Below are positions 44,803 to 56,525 of a DNA stretch of 64,000 nt, in pieces. Below the pieces are notes generated by a model. That model was not told the DNA's origin and made no database searches. It was given only the letters and a program-made list of their open reading frames with translations. Origin of the DNA: Trissonchulus latispiculum. Its lineage: Eukaryota; Nematoda; Enoplea; Enoplida; Ironidae. Made by a program: the position numbers and the translations under genes. Position 1 is the stretch's first letter. Every line of letters starts with the position of its first letter. Where the stretch lies: contig JASAND010007792.1 in assembly GCA_030248195.1 (NCBI GenBank), positions 48,191 through 112,190 on the forward strand, in the 5' to 3' direction.

Positions 44803-45849
44803 GGGGGCGGAGCCCCCCAGAAGTTGAGATTTTTCGAAATTACGGATTAAATCCGTTGTGGAAATGTTTAAAAAGATTATTTGGCAACTGTTACATCTAT
44901 TCTAACTAAAGCTCCTAACGCTAATGCATTTTTTGTGTTAATTGCATCTGTGAATTCTTGAATTTTGAATAAACTCAGTATAAAGTCAATAGAGAAGCGT
45001 GTATGCCCCAGGCAGCGTTATTCAACTGCAAAACAGTGAAGCATTTGTAAATACTATTAACGTTAGTTACAATAAATGGATAGTGAATTGCTCGTACAAA
45101 GGTCTTTTGTATTTGAAAATTTCAGAAACATGGTAATCTTGCATTATTTTAAGTTGCCATTTGTGTATTTTTGCGAAAAACGTTTTTTTAGAAGAACCAA
45201 AAAATTTGGATATTCTGCTTCTGCTACAGGTACAAATTTTGTTAATTTCGGGGTTTTACTTTAGTACTAATCTTGATCCTGCCTGACCTGTTGAATGAGA
45301 ACAATATAAATGTATAAATATATATAAATGTATATAAATGCACGTAGTAATCTCTATGTATTTATTGACGTGAAATTCATGAGTTCGAAAAAATCTGATA
45401 TATATGGATGCAGGTGGACAACAACTTAACAAATAACATTGAGTGACATTGAGACATGACCTTGCACCTTGGCATTCCATGACAAAGTGGGAAACACCGG
45501 GGGTCTGAGGGCGGAGCCCCCAGGACCCGAAGAAATTTTTGGAAAAAACGGAAAAATTGGTACTGGAAACATTTAAAGTTTTTACTCTTACAAAAGTGAA
45601 TTTTCTCCCGAAATAATGTTGCGTCTAGCTTGCGTCCCGCTAAAATTTCATTGCGTCCAGATAAGAAACTTTGCGTCCAGACGCACATCTGGACGCAAAA
45701 AAACCCTGATTAGAAGCGGTGCCTATCAGAAGATAAAAGGACATTTTAAGATGTGGTGTCTATAAATTGCTGTGAATTCGGAATCTTCAGTTGAGCATCT
45801 AAGGAGTGGCACGAATTTCTTTACACCAATTGGAACTTTCAATTAGTTT

Positions 45850-48383
45850 TCATTGTGGAGGCAAATTAATATCGGCAAACAGTTTCTCAATCTGTTTAGC
45901 GCTCAGCTGAGTGTAGTAGTTCCAGTAGCAGATGTTGAAGATGATGAAAGAGCAGGGGAAAACGAAGCGGCAAATGCGGTCTAGTTTTCTGGCAGTCCAT
46001 TCAGTGGTACACAAACAGCAGAAAATTCGACACCACAGATTGACCGGTTTCGTTCGGTTGGTTTGAGTCAGGGGAGTTCCCTTGGGCCGCGCACCAGCGC
46101 CGCTTGATCTGAGGGTAAGGCGTGAACGCAGGGAGCAATCGTTGCTGGTGTCTGCATAGTTCAGAAGGCTGATACCGTGCCACTGATTTTGAGTTGGAGA
46201 CGGCAGAATCTTGGTGAGCGGATCATCGCAGGCGGGACAAATGTTGGAGTGCGTGGTCCCGGTGTGATTTGGAACGCTAAGCGAAGTTTCCTGGACAGGG
46301 AGTACTGAGCCATTATTTTGGGCCGGTTCCTTCAAAGGCCGACTGGGTTCATTACAGTCGTAGTAGCCCGCGAATTCGTTGGCAAATATGGACGACTTTC
46401 GACGATAGATTGATCCTTCTCGGTTCGGTCTTCTTTTATTGTCAGCGGTTCCGCGTTCCACGAAATTGACCAAAGGCAACTCTACCACAGTGAAAAAGAT
46501 GAAACCCATGCAACTGAACACCCATACATCCATTGCCTTGACGTAGCTGACCTTTGGCAAACTTCTTGCCACGTTTCCGTATTGGAAAATCATGGTCATT
46601 AGACTGCTTACACCTAAAATATTGTATATACTATTCACGAAGTTTCAAGAATATGGCAATCAAGAAAAATATAAATTAAAAATAAGTCATATAGAAGCAT
46701 GTTTTGTTTTTCTATAAGCAGTTGTTACCTAAGGTAATCCGAGCAGGCAGTGCTCTGTGATCTAGCCAAAAGGCTATCCAAGATATGAGAACACTTGCCA
46801 GCGTAGGCATGTAGATTTGTAGTATGTAAAAGCCCACGCGTCGTTTGAAGCAGAAGTGAACTGTCAGTTGATCCCACATCCCTGTAACAAAAGGTTCATA
46901 CATTAACATTTTATTTTTGTATATTACCATAGATACCAAACGACATTCTAAATAGGACTGCAGAATTGCTCAATTTGCTTGAGAAACAATCAGGTCAAAT
47001 CTGTAAACTGCTGAATATAAATTAAACAATAAATAATTAATATTTTAATATATTTATATAGATTAAGACAAATAAGAGAGGTACAAAGAAAAAAGGAGAA
47101 CATAAAATTCAAATGAGAGAGAGAATTAACTCCAAACTGGACATCCAAAGTTCAATCTGATTACCTACTCCGATTCCGGTTTCGGTACGAAAATATCTGT
47201 TTTTCGTAATGGATTTGATAATTGTTGTTTATCACAAGGAATAAGTAATTTATTGAAAAATGTTATCTACCTGCGGCATAGGTGTAGGTATTCTTCTGAA
47301 ACACGTAGGAGTAGAATTCAAAGTCAAACAGCCGCGCTTTTTCTTCATGAGCAAATATAATGGGACTTTCAGGCTTCCAATGAAGTCTAACTTTTCCCAT
47401 GTTAAAAGAGTAACTTTCAAAGACCAGATAGCAACGTTGATAGTCCATTGGAAACGGCGACAGATCCATGGCGCAAGGAGCTTCCACACGAACTCTAGAA
47501 GTTGCAACAATAGAATGACTGTGCAAATAAACATGAAAACCTTATTAGTGGATAACTGTTAAATGATTAGGCAATAGACATAGCACAATCAGATGAAATC
47601 GTACTTAGGGTCTGGCTAGTGTGCAAACGTGTCGTTCTTGAAACATGGAGTCCTAAAAAGAATCCTCTTAGTTATTCCATAGCTTATTATCTTATTTATA
47701 CAGGTAATTGCAATATTTTAACTTCTACAGTCCTCCAAGACTCGACATACGCCCACTAAATATGAGTGGTATACAGTTGCCGATGTAATTAATGTGCGCT
47801 CCAAAAAACAGTAAACACTAAACAGTCCTAATATATAAAGTGACAAACGTGAAACATTTGTTAATTTTACATGCAACTATAACTACACGCCATACCTGTA
47901 GTTCAACCAGACCGTTCCGTTCGGAAAGATCAGGAGGAATATGTTCGGTGTTGGAGAATCGTGTACCAGGGACGCTTTACTGTTCACAAATCCCACATTC
48001 GGAATCCATATGGATTCTACCATTCGAAAGCTCAATGTTAAATTTTCCATACAGTCTGTTCGATGCTCAAATCTCAGCCCGGGATCGTGCCAGATCTGAC
48101 TGAACAGAACGTCGGCGGAGAAGCTCTGAGAGATCTCAGAGATATGCGTGATATCTTGAACTATCAGATCAATGATTACGTCAACGCCCCGGGCACTTGG
48201 GACCACCTGTTTGTCATAGTATTGCATAAGATCTCTCAGTACCTCCCTGGCTAGCGTGTCGTCGGAATCACCACAGTTTGGTTGCATCTGGAATTGACGT
48301 GGGGGGTCCGTTTTCTCATCATAAAGTACGCCGCCAACCAGTCGATACTTAACTATCAATAAGATAATCAATAGCGTCAGCAT
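45850..48383 (-). CDS. Cys-loop ligand-gated anion channel subunit (GABA/glycine/GluCl-like), four exons
   Basis: Minus-strand exons 48383-47896, 47494-47271, 46881-46729 and 46613-45850 give 542 codons plus stop, a normal length for the family. A signal peptide ([19 protein letters not shown]) leads an extracellular ligand-binding domain. The Cys-loop is C170 to C184 with 13 residues between ([15 protein letters not shown]). M1 is about 253-277 and M3 about 312-337. M2 begins with PAR (283-285), the signature of anion-selective pores, followed by [12 protein letters not shown]4 near the C-terminus contains [13 protein letters not shown] long M3-M4 loop with Cys pairs is encoded by exon 4. 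The ligand cannot be decided. Subunits assemble as plasma-membrane pentamers. Confidence 0.9.
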
Positions 48384-49479
48384 GTCTGATATAAGTCAAT
48401 CAGCTAGACTTGATATTTACTTTGATTGGCGGGAAATTATGGACTCAGTAAATAGCAATAAATAGCATTCATTATGTCGATTTATGCGGGTTAAAATTCA
48501 CAATTCTTCATCTTCCTGAAACGGAGAAAAGCAGCTTAATGTAATATTACCGGTATTTTTTATTGGAGCGCGGCTTTGACTCAAATTAGGGCGACTTTCA
48601 TTGCAAGTGCTGACAAAGCTTCCTTCAGCTCAGACAGATCTAAGCTTCCTTCAGGTCAAACGACTATCGGAGCCGAATTAGCCGAAACAGCTAGTTTGCT
48701 GGTTTTGATTGAAGACTCTAAACAAAGTTTAAAGGCTTACAAGATACTTGAATGGAGATCAAATTTCGCTGAAGCGAATCCCAATTTTATGAACTCTTAT
48801 TCTTACGAAATATCTAAGTCTACCTACGAAAGCGATTGACATTTCTCTAAAATCACGTCATCAAAGTCTAGTCCACAGCTCTGCTAATAAGTAAATATAA
48901 ACAAAGTCGAAAGGAAGTAATACCCGATAGAACCCGGTCTAGACTTATCCATACGGAAGAAAAATTGTGATTTTCTTAAAATTAAAAAGTACTTTTAACC
49001 AGTTTATGATCAGTAACCAGAAAAATCTTAGAAACATTTTAAGCTTATTTCCCAGCTTTCATAAAGGGGAGTTCAGCAGACTTCCATTAAAGCTCAGTCC
49101 GACTGAAGTTTTAAGCTCATCTTTAAGCAGGAATTAAAGGTTTCCAGATTTGACCTTCCACTTTGCGCGTGCGACTGATGAAATATTCATTCAATTCAGG
49201 TGGTTTTTGATACAAAATCGTTTCAGATAGAAATAGAGTAAAACGTGAATAACCCAATAAAACTTTCAAAGGGATTCCAGCTGTCCAAATCGGATTGAGA
49301 AAAAATCTGCAAATTAGATGTTTGGTGTTTTTATTTGTTTTTTGAAAAATATGCTCATGTGAACCTGAAATCTGTGCTAATGTGGTGTTCCTCTTTCCTT
49401 TGTGCTGAAAAAATTATGAATTAATGTAACACCCTTTAACCAGTTTCATCAAATCGTGACAAAAATTCAAAATAAGAGA
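48384..49479. other. Upstream region of the channel gene, no other gene seen
   Basis: It should contain the minus-strand promoter and 5' UTR of the channel. No TATA-like element could be assigned. AAGCTTCCTTCAG is repeated at about 48617 and 48643. The rest is AT-rich. Confidence 0.4.
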
Positions 49480-49817
49480 TTGATCTGGGGGGGGCGACTT
49501 CTGTTGGCAGGCACAACAGCGACTGAAATAACCGTGCGTCAGAACTGCTTGGGAGTCAAGTTTTCTATCATTGACCTTCGCCCCTCCATCTCTTGTCCTT
49601 TTTGAACGGACCGCGGAGGGCAGCATTCCATAGGCCTCAATGAGTGCCTGAACAATGCTGAGTACCTCGATAAAAAATAAGAGATAGGAAAATATGCTAG
49701 TGTTGTTTCGATTGGATATGACCAAGAGTTTATAATACCAAGAGTGAGAAGCTTGGCCCTTCCTAATGGAAATGGCCTGCGAGATGCTCGGCACATTAAG
49801 GCCGAAATCTCGGGGGG
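49480..49817 (-). repeat. Dispersed repeat, left arm of an inverted pair
   Basis: 49715-49817 is an inverted copy of 50028-50125 (shared CTAATGG-AATGGCCTGCGAG, GCTCGGCACATTAAGG). The 49480-49660 part matches 2560-2760 in inverse orientation. A degenerate relative lies at 57960-58110. This is an old interspersed repeat family of unknown class. Confidence 0.55.
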
Positions 49818-50027
49818 GGCATCACTTAGCATGTGTTTATATGCGTTTGAACTAAAACGCATCTGATTGGCTAATCGCCTACCTTATGCAAATTTATGTA
49901 TATAAGCGGACCCCCCCCCGAGATATCGGGGGGTCCCGCTTATCGTTGTTAAGCGTGTGTTTATTTATATGCAGTCGAACTGAAAAGCCTCAGCTACCGC
50001 AATCCTCATCAGACCATCTGGATACCC
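49818..50027. repeat. Loop between inverted arms, with a near-palindromic G/C core
   Basis: AAGCGGACC, a C-run, GATATC, a G-run and GGTCCCGCTT form a near-perfect palindrome at about 49904-49941. GTGTTTATATGC and GTGTTTATTTATATGC occur on either side of it. Confidence 0.5.
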
Positions 50028-50125
50028 TCCCCCGAGATTTCGGCCTTAATGTGCCGAGCATCTCGCAGGCCATTCCCATTAGGAAGGGCCAAGCTTCCCA
50101 CTCTTGGTATTATAAACTCTTGATA
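50028..50125 (+). repeat. Dispersed repeat, right arm of the inverted pair
   Basis: It mirrors 49715-49817 with few mismatches. See the left arm for family relationships. Confidence 0.55.
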
Positions 50126-50129
50126 TGCC

Positions 50130-52659
50130 ATGTCATATGAGAGGGAACGGCGAAAAATTAGCTCTAAAACGTGCTAAACCTTTTGGGCCATATTGTATCA
50201 TATGTTTGGTCGGAAATTGCTACTTCCGGCAAGACTTGGCACTTAGCTGAATAAATTAAAAATGCCGTGAAAAAGAAAAGCTAAAAAACTAAGTTGGAAA
50301 AGCACTCCCCTAACAGTCCTGTTCCTAGTCCCTAGTCCTGTTGTTGATAAAAATGACAACACCGGAAAAATAAAAAATTTAGAATTGTCCTAATAAATAA
50401 TGAATGTTTCAAACTATTTTCTGATTTCTTAAAGCGGACCTAAAAGCTCTCTATGGTAGCAGAACTAGTGTTTGACAATCACTGAAATTTTCGAATAGAA
50501 TGCTTTTTCTTTTATAGAACACTGGCATAACATTCCATCCAGATTCTTCTGAAGCAACATTAATTATATCTCAAAACAGATGGTGCAGGGTTTGGATTTT
50601 GGGGGAATTTGGAAAAAAAGTTGTCGGCAACGGGTTTGTCCTAAGTCTGGTCTATGTCTGAAGCCATAAGCGTTGTGCTAGGGTCTCACAGCTCCCTGTA
50701 TAATTGAGCGTAAATGGGGACAAAATGCCTGCTTGTCGTTTCTCAAGTCCGCAAAAGCAGAAGGTCTGAGTTCATGCCTGAGGCAATTTTAGGAAAAACG
50801 TTCTGGTGAACGAAGTTTTGAGAGGGCGAGAAGGCTGCATGAGAGACACCATCAGAAATAGCTTGTCTGGCATTCTTCAAAACAAAAGTGTTAATATTTT
50901 GTAAAATCTTATAATTTGTGAGGGAGGTGCTAGCTAGCTAGCTAGCATTAGCACTGATCTAGTAAAAAATTAAAACACGTAGAGGCTAAGACTAAAACTA
51001 CAATTTATAACAAGTAATATACAAGAATTAAGGACCAAAATTTATACTACGACATTCGCCGTAAGAAAGAACTATAATATTGTAATTTGATGAATTGACG
51101 TTTCTATTTGCAGAGATTTTGTCAAAGGGATGTCCCCACCGCAGATGTTTTGCCAGCTGCGTTTAACAAATTCTAGGGTTCTGTATAAGCTGCAACGTAT
51201 CTGCTGAATTATAATATACCTATCACTGCATGTTTTCAAACATGTGACTTTTTGTTATGTTCATACTGCACAAATGCTAATAATTCTAATGTTAATAATT
51301 AGTATGCTAACCCGTTAATATTTTATCCTGTTCCTGTAGGGTTTAACCTTTATTAAAAGAATCTAAAAGTGATTTCTGCTGATTCTGCTAAACTTTTTTG
51401 GTGAAGGGTAGGTAATTTTGTTCATTGCGAAACAGGATAAGCACTCCCTATACAAAAAACCTTACAGGCATAAAGCCAACGTGTATGTAAACTTTCATGC
51501 GAATAGCCTGTGTTGTGCGCTGGCTACATATTACGACAGAATGGCGGACACCTATGGGCAAAAAATGTCAAATATTCACTTTTTCCAAATACAGCCAAAT
51601 TTTTTCATTAAATTGAAGCTCTTGATGTGCTGAACATTTTATCTTCTTGCACCGCCACCAAGCATCTTCTTGCGTATACAAAATTGGATGAGAAAGTTAG
51701 AGCGACTTAAAGTTTAAAGCAAATGACAGTCGAAATGAGCTTTACCAAATAGTCCAAACGCCATGTCCCGCTGGTTGCTTGGCCTGCCACTGTAATTTAT
51801 GCAGTAGGTATCTACAGGTAAAGGGTTTAAATTGGTGTATTTGTCATGCCGTAGTCTTTTGCCATATGTACGCGACTTCGAGGCCCTCAGCGAGGCACAC
51901 TGGCATAAATACTAAACTGTAGGGATTTGAATTGGATCTCTAAGCTTGGTTGACCCTGGACTCTAAAAATTTGTCTTGTTTTTGAGCACATATATATGAT
52001 AGTATATTATACTTGAAAATAAGCGAAATCGGTGACTATAAAATTTGGTACCCGGCGACCCACCCCCTTAAAATTGGATTATTTTGGGAGTCTATCAAAA
52101 TTTCGAAGAAAATAACGATTTTTGCTCAACGATTTTTTATAATAAAAATAATAATAAAAATAATTCTATTGAGAAATTTGGCCGACTTATAAAGCAGCAA
52201 AAATTTAAATATTCGAAAACTGACGATTTTTGAGGAAAATGGAATTTCTGCTACCAAACGGTGACTTACTGAAAAGTCCTGATGTGGATTGATTATATTC
52301 AAAATAAAGCTCTAGCAATATACTGTGCTACTATCTAATATCGAAGTTTCTACACCAAACGGTTTGAGCAAAAATCTACCTCCCCAGACTTTGAAAATTC
52401 GTATAAAATCAGCGGCCCTACGTTTAATATACTCGTCCCCCCTTAATGTACGATGTTGGCTTGCGACCACAGAGTTACTTCATAAGTGGAGAAAATATAT
52501 AAATATATAAGTCGAAATTGATTTTAATCATTTTCTGCTTGAGAAATGTGGTGACAAAATATAGCTTTAATAAAAAGACTGTAACTATATGACCGATTGA
52601 CGGTGTTAAATGGCCGGCTGGTGGTACTACGACAAACAAATAATCAGCATTTAAAAATG
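50130..52659. other. AT-rich intergenic stretch, no gene seen
   Basis: About 2.5 kb with only short frames lacking recognisable motifs. A GCTA run (GCTAGCTAGCTAGC) occurs at about 50930-50945. No terminal repeats or RNA genes were found. Confidence 0.4.
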
Positions 52660-53935
52660 TATCCACCGGATGCCAAATCGATAAAAATGCTTCAGATTCG
52701 GAAAAAGAATGCTAATTAATTCATGCTCTAGCATATTGGTCTTTGGCACAAGACATTTACGAAATCCGGTCACATCCGGTCCATATCCGGTAACCGGATG
52801 TCTGGGTCACACACAAAAACTGTACAGCAAGATTGATACCTAAGTCGTACAGTTTCGCTGATTGAATGTTTGGATTCCTCGGGTCGAAATTAGCCTAGAT
52901 AGGAAGTTTTTGCCCGATTTGGTCCAAAACTGCGTGATCTATGACCATATCCGGTTCGGAAAAAAACGGAAAAATCGGGTTTTCCGGTCTGGCGCTCGGA
53001 ATCGCGGATAAAAAATGTTCGTTTTTGGCACAATGAATATATGGGAGGCTACCTTCATTTTACCGTTGTCAAAGTAATCGAATATCCGGTCGATTTCCGG
53101 TTCTGCGCTTTGAAATTTGAATTTTCAGGGGCTATTATCTCAGTATCCGGTTGGTCCGGAAGTCAAATTAGTTCATTAAAATGATATTTTATCTATCCCT
53201 AACAAGCATCAACCTCAAATTACTTCATAACTGCTGTAATGTTTGAATGATAGCGTTTTAAAGACGTGCTGATTTTGCTTGTTTTGTCTAATTGTTAAAC
53301 CGGATATGAGATTTGATGTTACCATACGCTTAGCTTTGTCGCACGCAATATAGCTTACTTTTGAACCATTTTCAAAACGGTATCATTCAAAAATTACAGC
53401 AGATATGAAGTAATTTATCATTTTAATGAAATAATTTGACTTCCGGATCAACCGGATACTGAGATAATAGCCCCTGAAATTTCAAATTTCAAAGCTCAGA
53501 ACCGGAAATCGACCGATTATTCGATTACACCGGTAAAATGAAAGTAGCCTCCCATATATTCATTGTGCCAAAAACGAACATTTTTTATCCGCGATTCCGA
53601 GCGCCAGACAGGAAAAACCGATTTTTCCGTTTTTTCGAACCGGATATGGTCATAGATCACGCAGTTCTGGTCCAAATCGGGCAAAAATTTCCTATCCAGA
53701 CTATTCCTAGGAATCCAAACATTCAATCAGCGAAACTGCACGACCTACCCATCTTGCGGTACAGTTTTTGTGACCTAGACATACGGTTACCGGACATGGA
53801 CCGGATGTGACCGGATTTTCGGAAATGTCTTGGGCCAAGGACCAATATACTAGAGCATGAATTAATTAGCATTCTCTTACCGAATCTGAAGCGTTTTTAT
53901 CGATTTGGTATCTGGTTACCAGATATACACCGGAC
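52660..53935. mobile_element. Foldback element, ~1.3 kb, rich in CCGGAT
   Basis: The left arm (about 52665-53262) and right arm (about 53374-53930) are inverted copies over nearly their whole length. For example, CCAAATCGATAAAAATGCTT mirrors the end near 53885-53910, and CATTGTGCCAAAAACGAACA at 53561 has its complement at about 53018. The hexamer CCGGAT or ATCCGG recurs more than a dozen times. The central spacer is about 110 bp. No target duplication was resolved and no coding frame seen. Confidence 0.65.
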
Positions 53936-54754
53936 ATGATGGTTTTACCGGATTCTCCTCCTCCTGTGGTTTCTAAAAATAATATATACTTTATATAGAC
54001 TAACTTCAAAGGTTAACTCAGGACAGGCGCTCACAGTTCGGTTCCAAGATTTTGTGGTCAGACTTTAGTAAACCGCTGAAATATAGGTTTGTCCAGCTAG
54101 TCGACCGTTCACCGGCCTGAAAACGGCCAGCCGGCCCTAGTGCTTTCGAGGTCCGTTTTCTACTCGGTCGGTCAACAAAACTAGTAGCTAAATTAAACAG
54201 TTTTAGCATAACTCCTTGTTTGACTGTTGGAATTTTGGGATTTTAATTCAGTCTGTTCCCATTTAGCTGTGAACTACCAGTGAAATGAATTTGTCACTGT
54301 TTAATTTGTGATGACGAAGGAGTAATATTCCACTAGAGAAGTAAAAAATTTTAAAATTAAAAAATCGCTTTTATTTCATTGCTACTGAAGGTTTTGTCGG
54401 ACTCCCTTTGATCCCACAGATTTCTTGAGGAAAAACTCAATATTTTTTGAGATAAACGCGTGGTCTTAATTGCTATGCAAAAAGTCTACTTCAGTAAAAA
54501 ACTAGAAGTAAAAACCTCTTGCCTCCCACGACAAAACCTTCACAGCCTGCAATTGTTTGTTTAAAAGATATAGTGTAAACAAAACCGGTGATTTAAGCCA
54601 AGGTTTACAGAATTTGCGGCTTTACAAATCTATAAGAAATATTTCAGAATTTTTATTGCATAACATTGGCGAACTCTGATTAACGTCATTCCTTAATACT
54701 GGTGTTTTGATGTTTGAAATTTGACTCAGTTTTACAGTTTCAGTTGAATCAGCA
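53936..54754. other. Upstream region of the growth-factor gene
   Basis: AT-rich, with a GAAGGTTTTGTCG / CGACAAAACCTTC inverted pair (about 54386-54398 and 54530-54543). The promoter should lie here but no core element is convincing. Confidence 0.4.
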
Positions 54755-56525
54755 ATGGTTCCTTCAAATTTCATTATTCGATCTTATATTGGCTGTGCAG
54801 CTTTCCTAATTTCTTTAGCCAAAATTGACAGTCAACAGGTAAATTTGCAAATTTTAGAACTATGTGATTTATTTAATTAAAAAAGTTTGTTTATTACATA
54901 TTAAGTGTACATAATATTTCTTTTTATTTATGTTTACGATGTATTACTAATGTTATAAGTAGGAATGAATTTCTTTCTAGAATGTGATCCCTGCAGAACT
55001 GAGACGGCAACTTAAGGAAATTCGCAACCATGGAGATTTCTTGGACAGATTCAGTGTACAAATTCACAACCGCCCATTTCTGGGATTGAACATTCAAGGT
55101 TTGATTACTGTTTATCAACCAGGTAAAGTAGCAATATTCCCATTACCAATCGGAGTTGTCACTCCTGGCTTCGGGCTGTAGGTCCAGAGACAAGCATCTG
55201 GACTTAACCTAACACCTAAAGCTAACCTTCTATAGGTACGAGTTTGCTCTAGGGATAACTTTCCCTTTTAACAAGAGTGCATAATTCTTCTGTACATATA
55301 TAATGAAAAGTAAGCCACCAGAGGACTCTTCTTCATTGCATTGTTGTAACAGGGCTTCGACCACAATATGCGAATGTTCCCCCTTTTGCTGGTGGTGGCG
55401 GCCAAAAGAGGTCCCCGTTTGATGAAGGGTATCCACAAAGGGTCCCCTTTTCGGGTGGGGAGGGGGGGGGGCTGGCGTTGCCAAGTCAGGCTAAGTTTGC
55501 CTGAATCTGATTGGCTGTTGGCGACTCCCTCCCAAACGGGGGCCCTTTTCAGCGACCCCCGTCCCAAACGGAGACTCATTTTGGAAATAAACTGAAACGA
55601 CCGTAATCCCATGCTCTACCCCTACCCCTCCAAACCAGGAGGGGATCTCTCTAATCTGATTTGCTGTTGGATACCTCTTCACTTCATCACTAAATGGGGA
55701 CCTGTTCAGGCTCCGTCCCCTGCTTGCAGGACAAAGCCAATCAAATTTCGATAGTTCAAGACACTGATAAATGGACAGTAAAATAGAAACCTAAGCTTCA
55801 CAGCAAATTTATTTATTGGTTTATCTATATCGCTTTAATTAGTGTAATTTACAATGGAATTCTTTTGCTATAGAGCCCTGCCGTCATCGAATTGACGAAC
55901 CAAATCAGGCACCGGACAGCTGCTACATAGCGGACAGGTGTGTTCAGGTGAACGAGGAAATTTCTCCGGACCGATACATTTTCCCGGAATGTGTGACACT
56001 TCCGAGATGTATTGGCGATTGTTGCGATAAATCCATAGACTGTATGCCAGAAAAAACGGAGCCAGTCTGCGTTAAGGTACTTATTATTGGGCAAAATTAC
56101 CACTTCCATAATTTATGCAGAATAAAGAATAATTGACAGTAAATAAGTCAATGGTGAATAATAAGGTAAGAGTGAAAACCAATTTTACACTTTGAAGAAA
56201 TTTTCATTTGCCTCGTAGCATTTTCCTTTATTTAATGGTTAATTGTAAGTGTAAGTGTAAGTGAAGAAGTTTAATCTTTAATGAAATCAGTTTAGATAGA
56301 TATGACTAGAAACGTAGCTGAAAAGGTTTTTGAACTTTATTTGTACGCTTTTTTGCTGCTTCACTGGACATCCTAAAATTTACTTAATTCATTATTTCTA
56401 TGGGTATGAGTCAGTTTCAGGTTCGGGAGTATCGTTACATGGGTTTCAGTGAATTTGAACAGGTGGACGAACGGTATATCACCTTGCATCGTCACCTTTC
56501 CTGTAAATGCAAAGTTAATCTCTGA
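54755..56525 (+). CDS. Secreted PDGF/VEGF-family growth factor, four exons
   Basis: Exons 54755-54838, 54981-55098, 55874-56076 and 56421-56525 (all GT-AG, phases consistent) encode 169 residues. The N-terminus (FIIRSYIGCAAFLISLA) is a signal-peptide candidate. Residues 68-169 show the cystine-knot pattern. C-x22-C (SCYIADRC ... YIFPEC) leads into CVTLPRC, then IGDCC, then C five residues on, and a final HLSCKCKV equal to the family C-x-C end. The spacing RC-IGD-CC has one residue more than the RCGGCC of vertebrate VEGF, and two extra cysteines are present. Such factors are extracellular dimers that activate PDGF/VEGF-type receptor kinases. The start is the first ATG giving a signal peptide. 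Confidence 0.82.
55190..55720. repeat. Repeated GTCCCC/GGGGAC-rich segment in intron 2 of the growth-factor gene
   Basis: Two related sub-blocks (about 55495-55560 and 55650-55710) share TCTGATT(G/T)GCTGTTGG and a downstream CCCAAACGG- or CTAAATGGGG-like stretch. Several GGTCCCC motifs lie between. It is probably a transposon remnant. Confidence 0.35.

Larger units (their letters stand above)
43183..45708. mobile_element. hAT-like element, 2.5 kb, with nested insertions
   Basis: The ends CAGGGTTTTTTGG and GCAAAAAAACCCTG are terminal inverted repeats, and ATTAGAAG is perfectly duplicated at 43175-43182 and 45709-45716. Subterminal GCGTCC(C/A)G motifs are present on both sides (43220-43250, 45610-45695). 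No transposase frame was seen. Two younger elements lie inside (43535-43694 and 43925-44802), so the original unit was about 1.5 kb. Confidence 0.8.

Noticed and set aside
48576..48839. 87-codon plus-strand ORF upstream of the channel gene
   Set aside because: Contains a short internal repeat and no recognised motif; likely chance.
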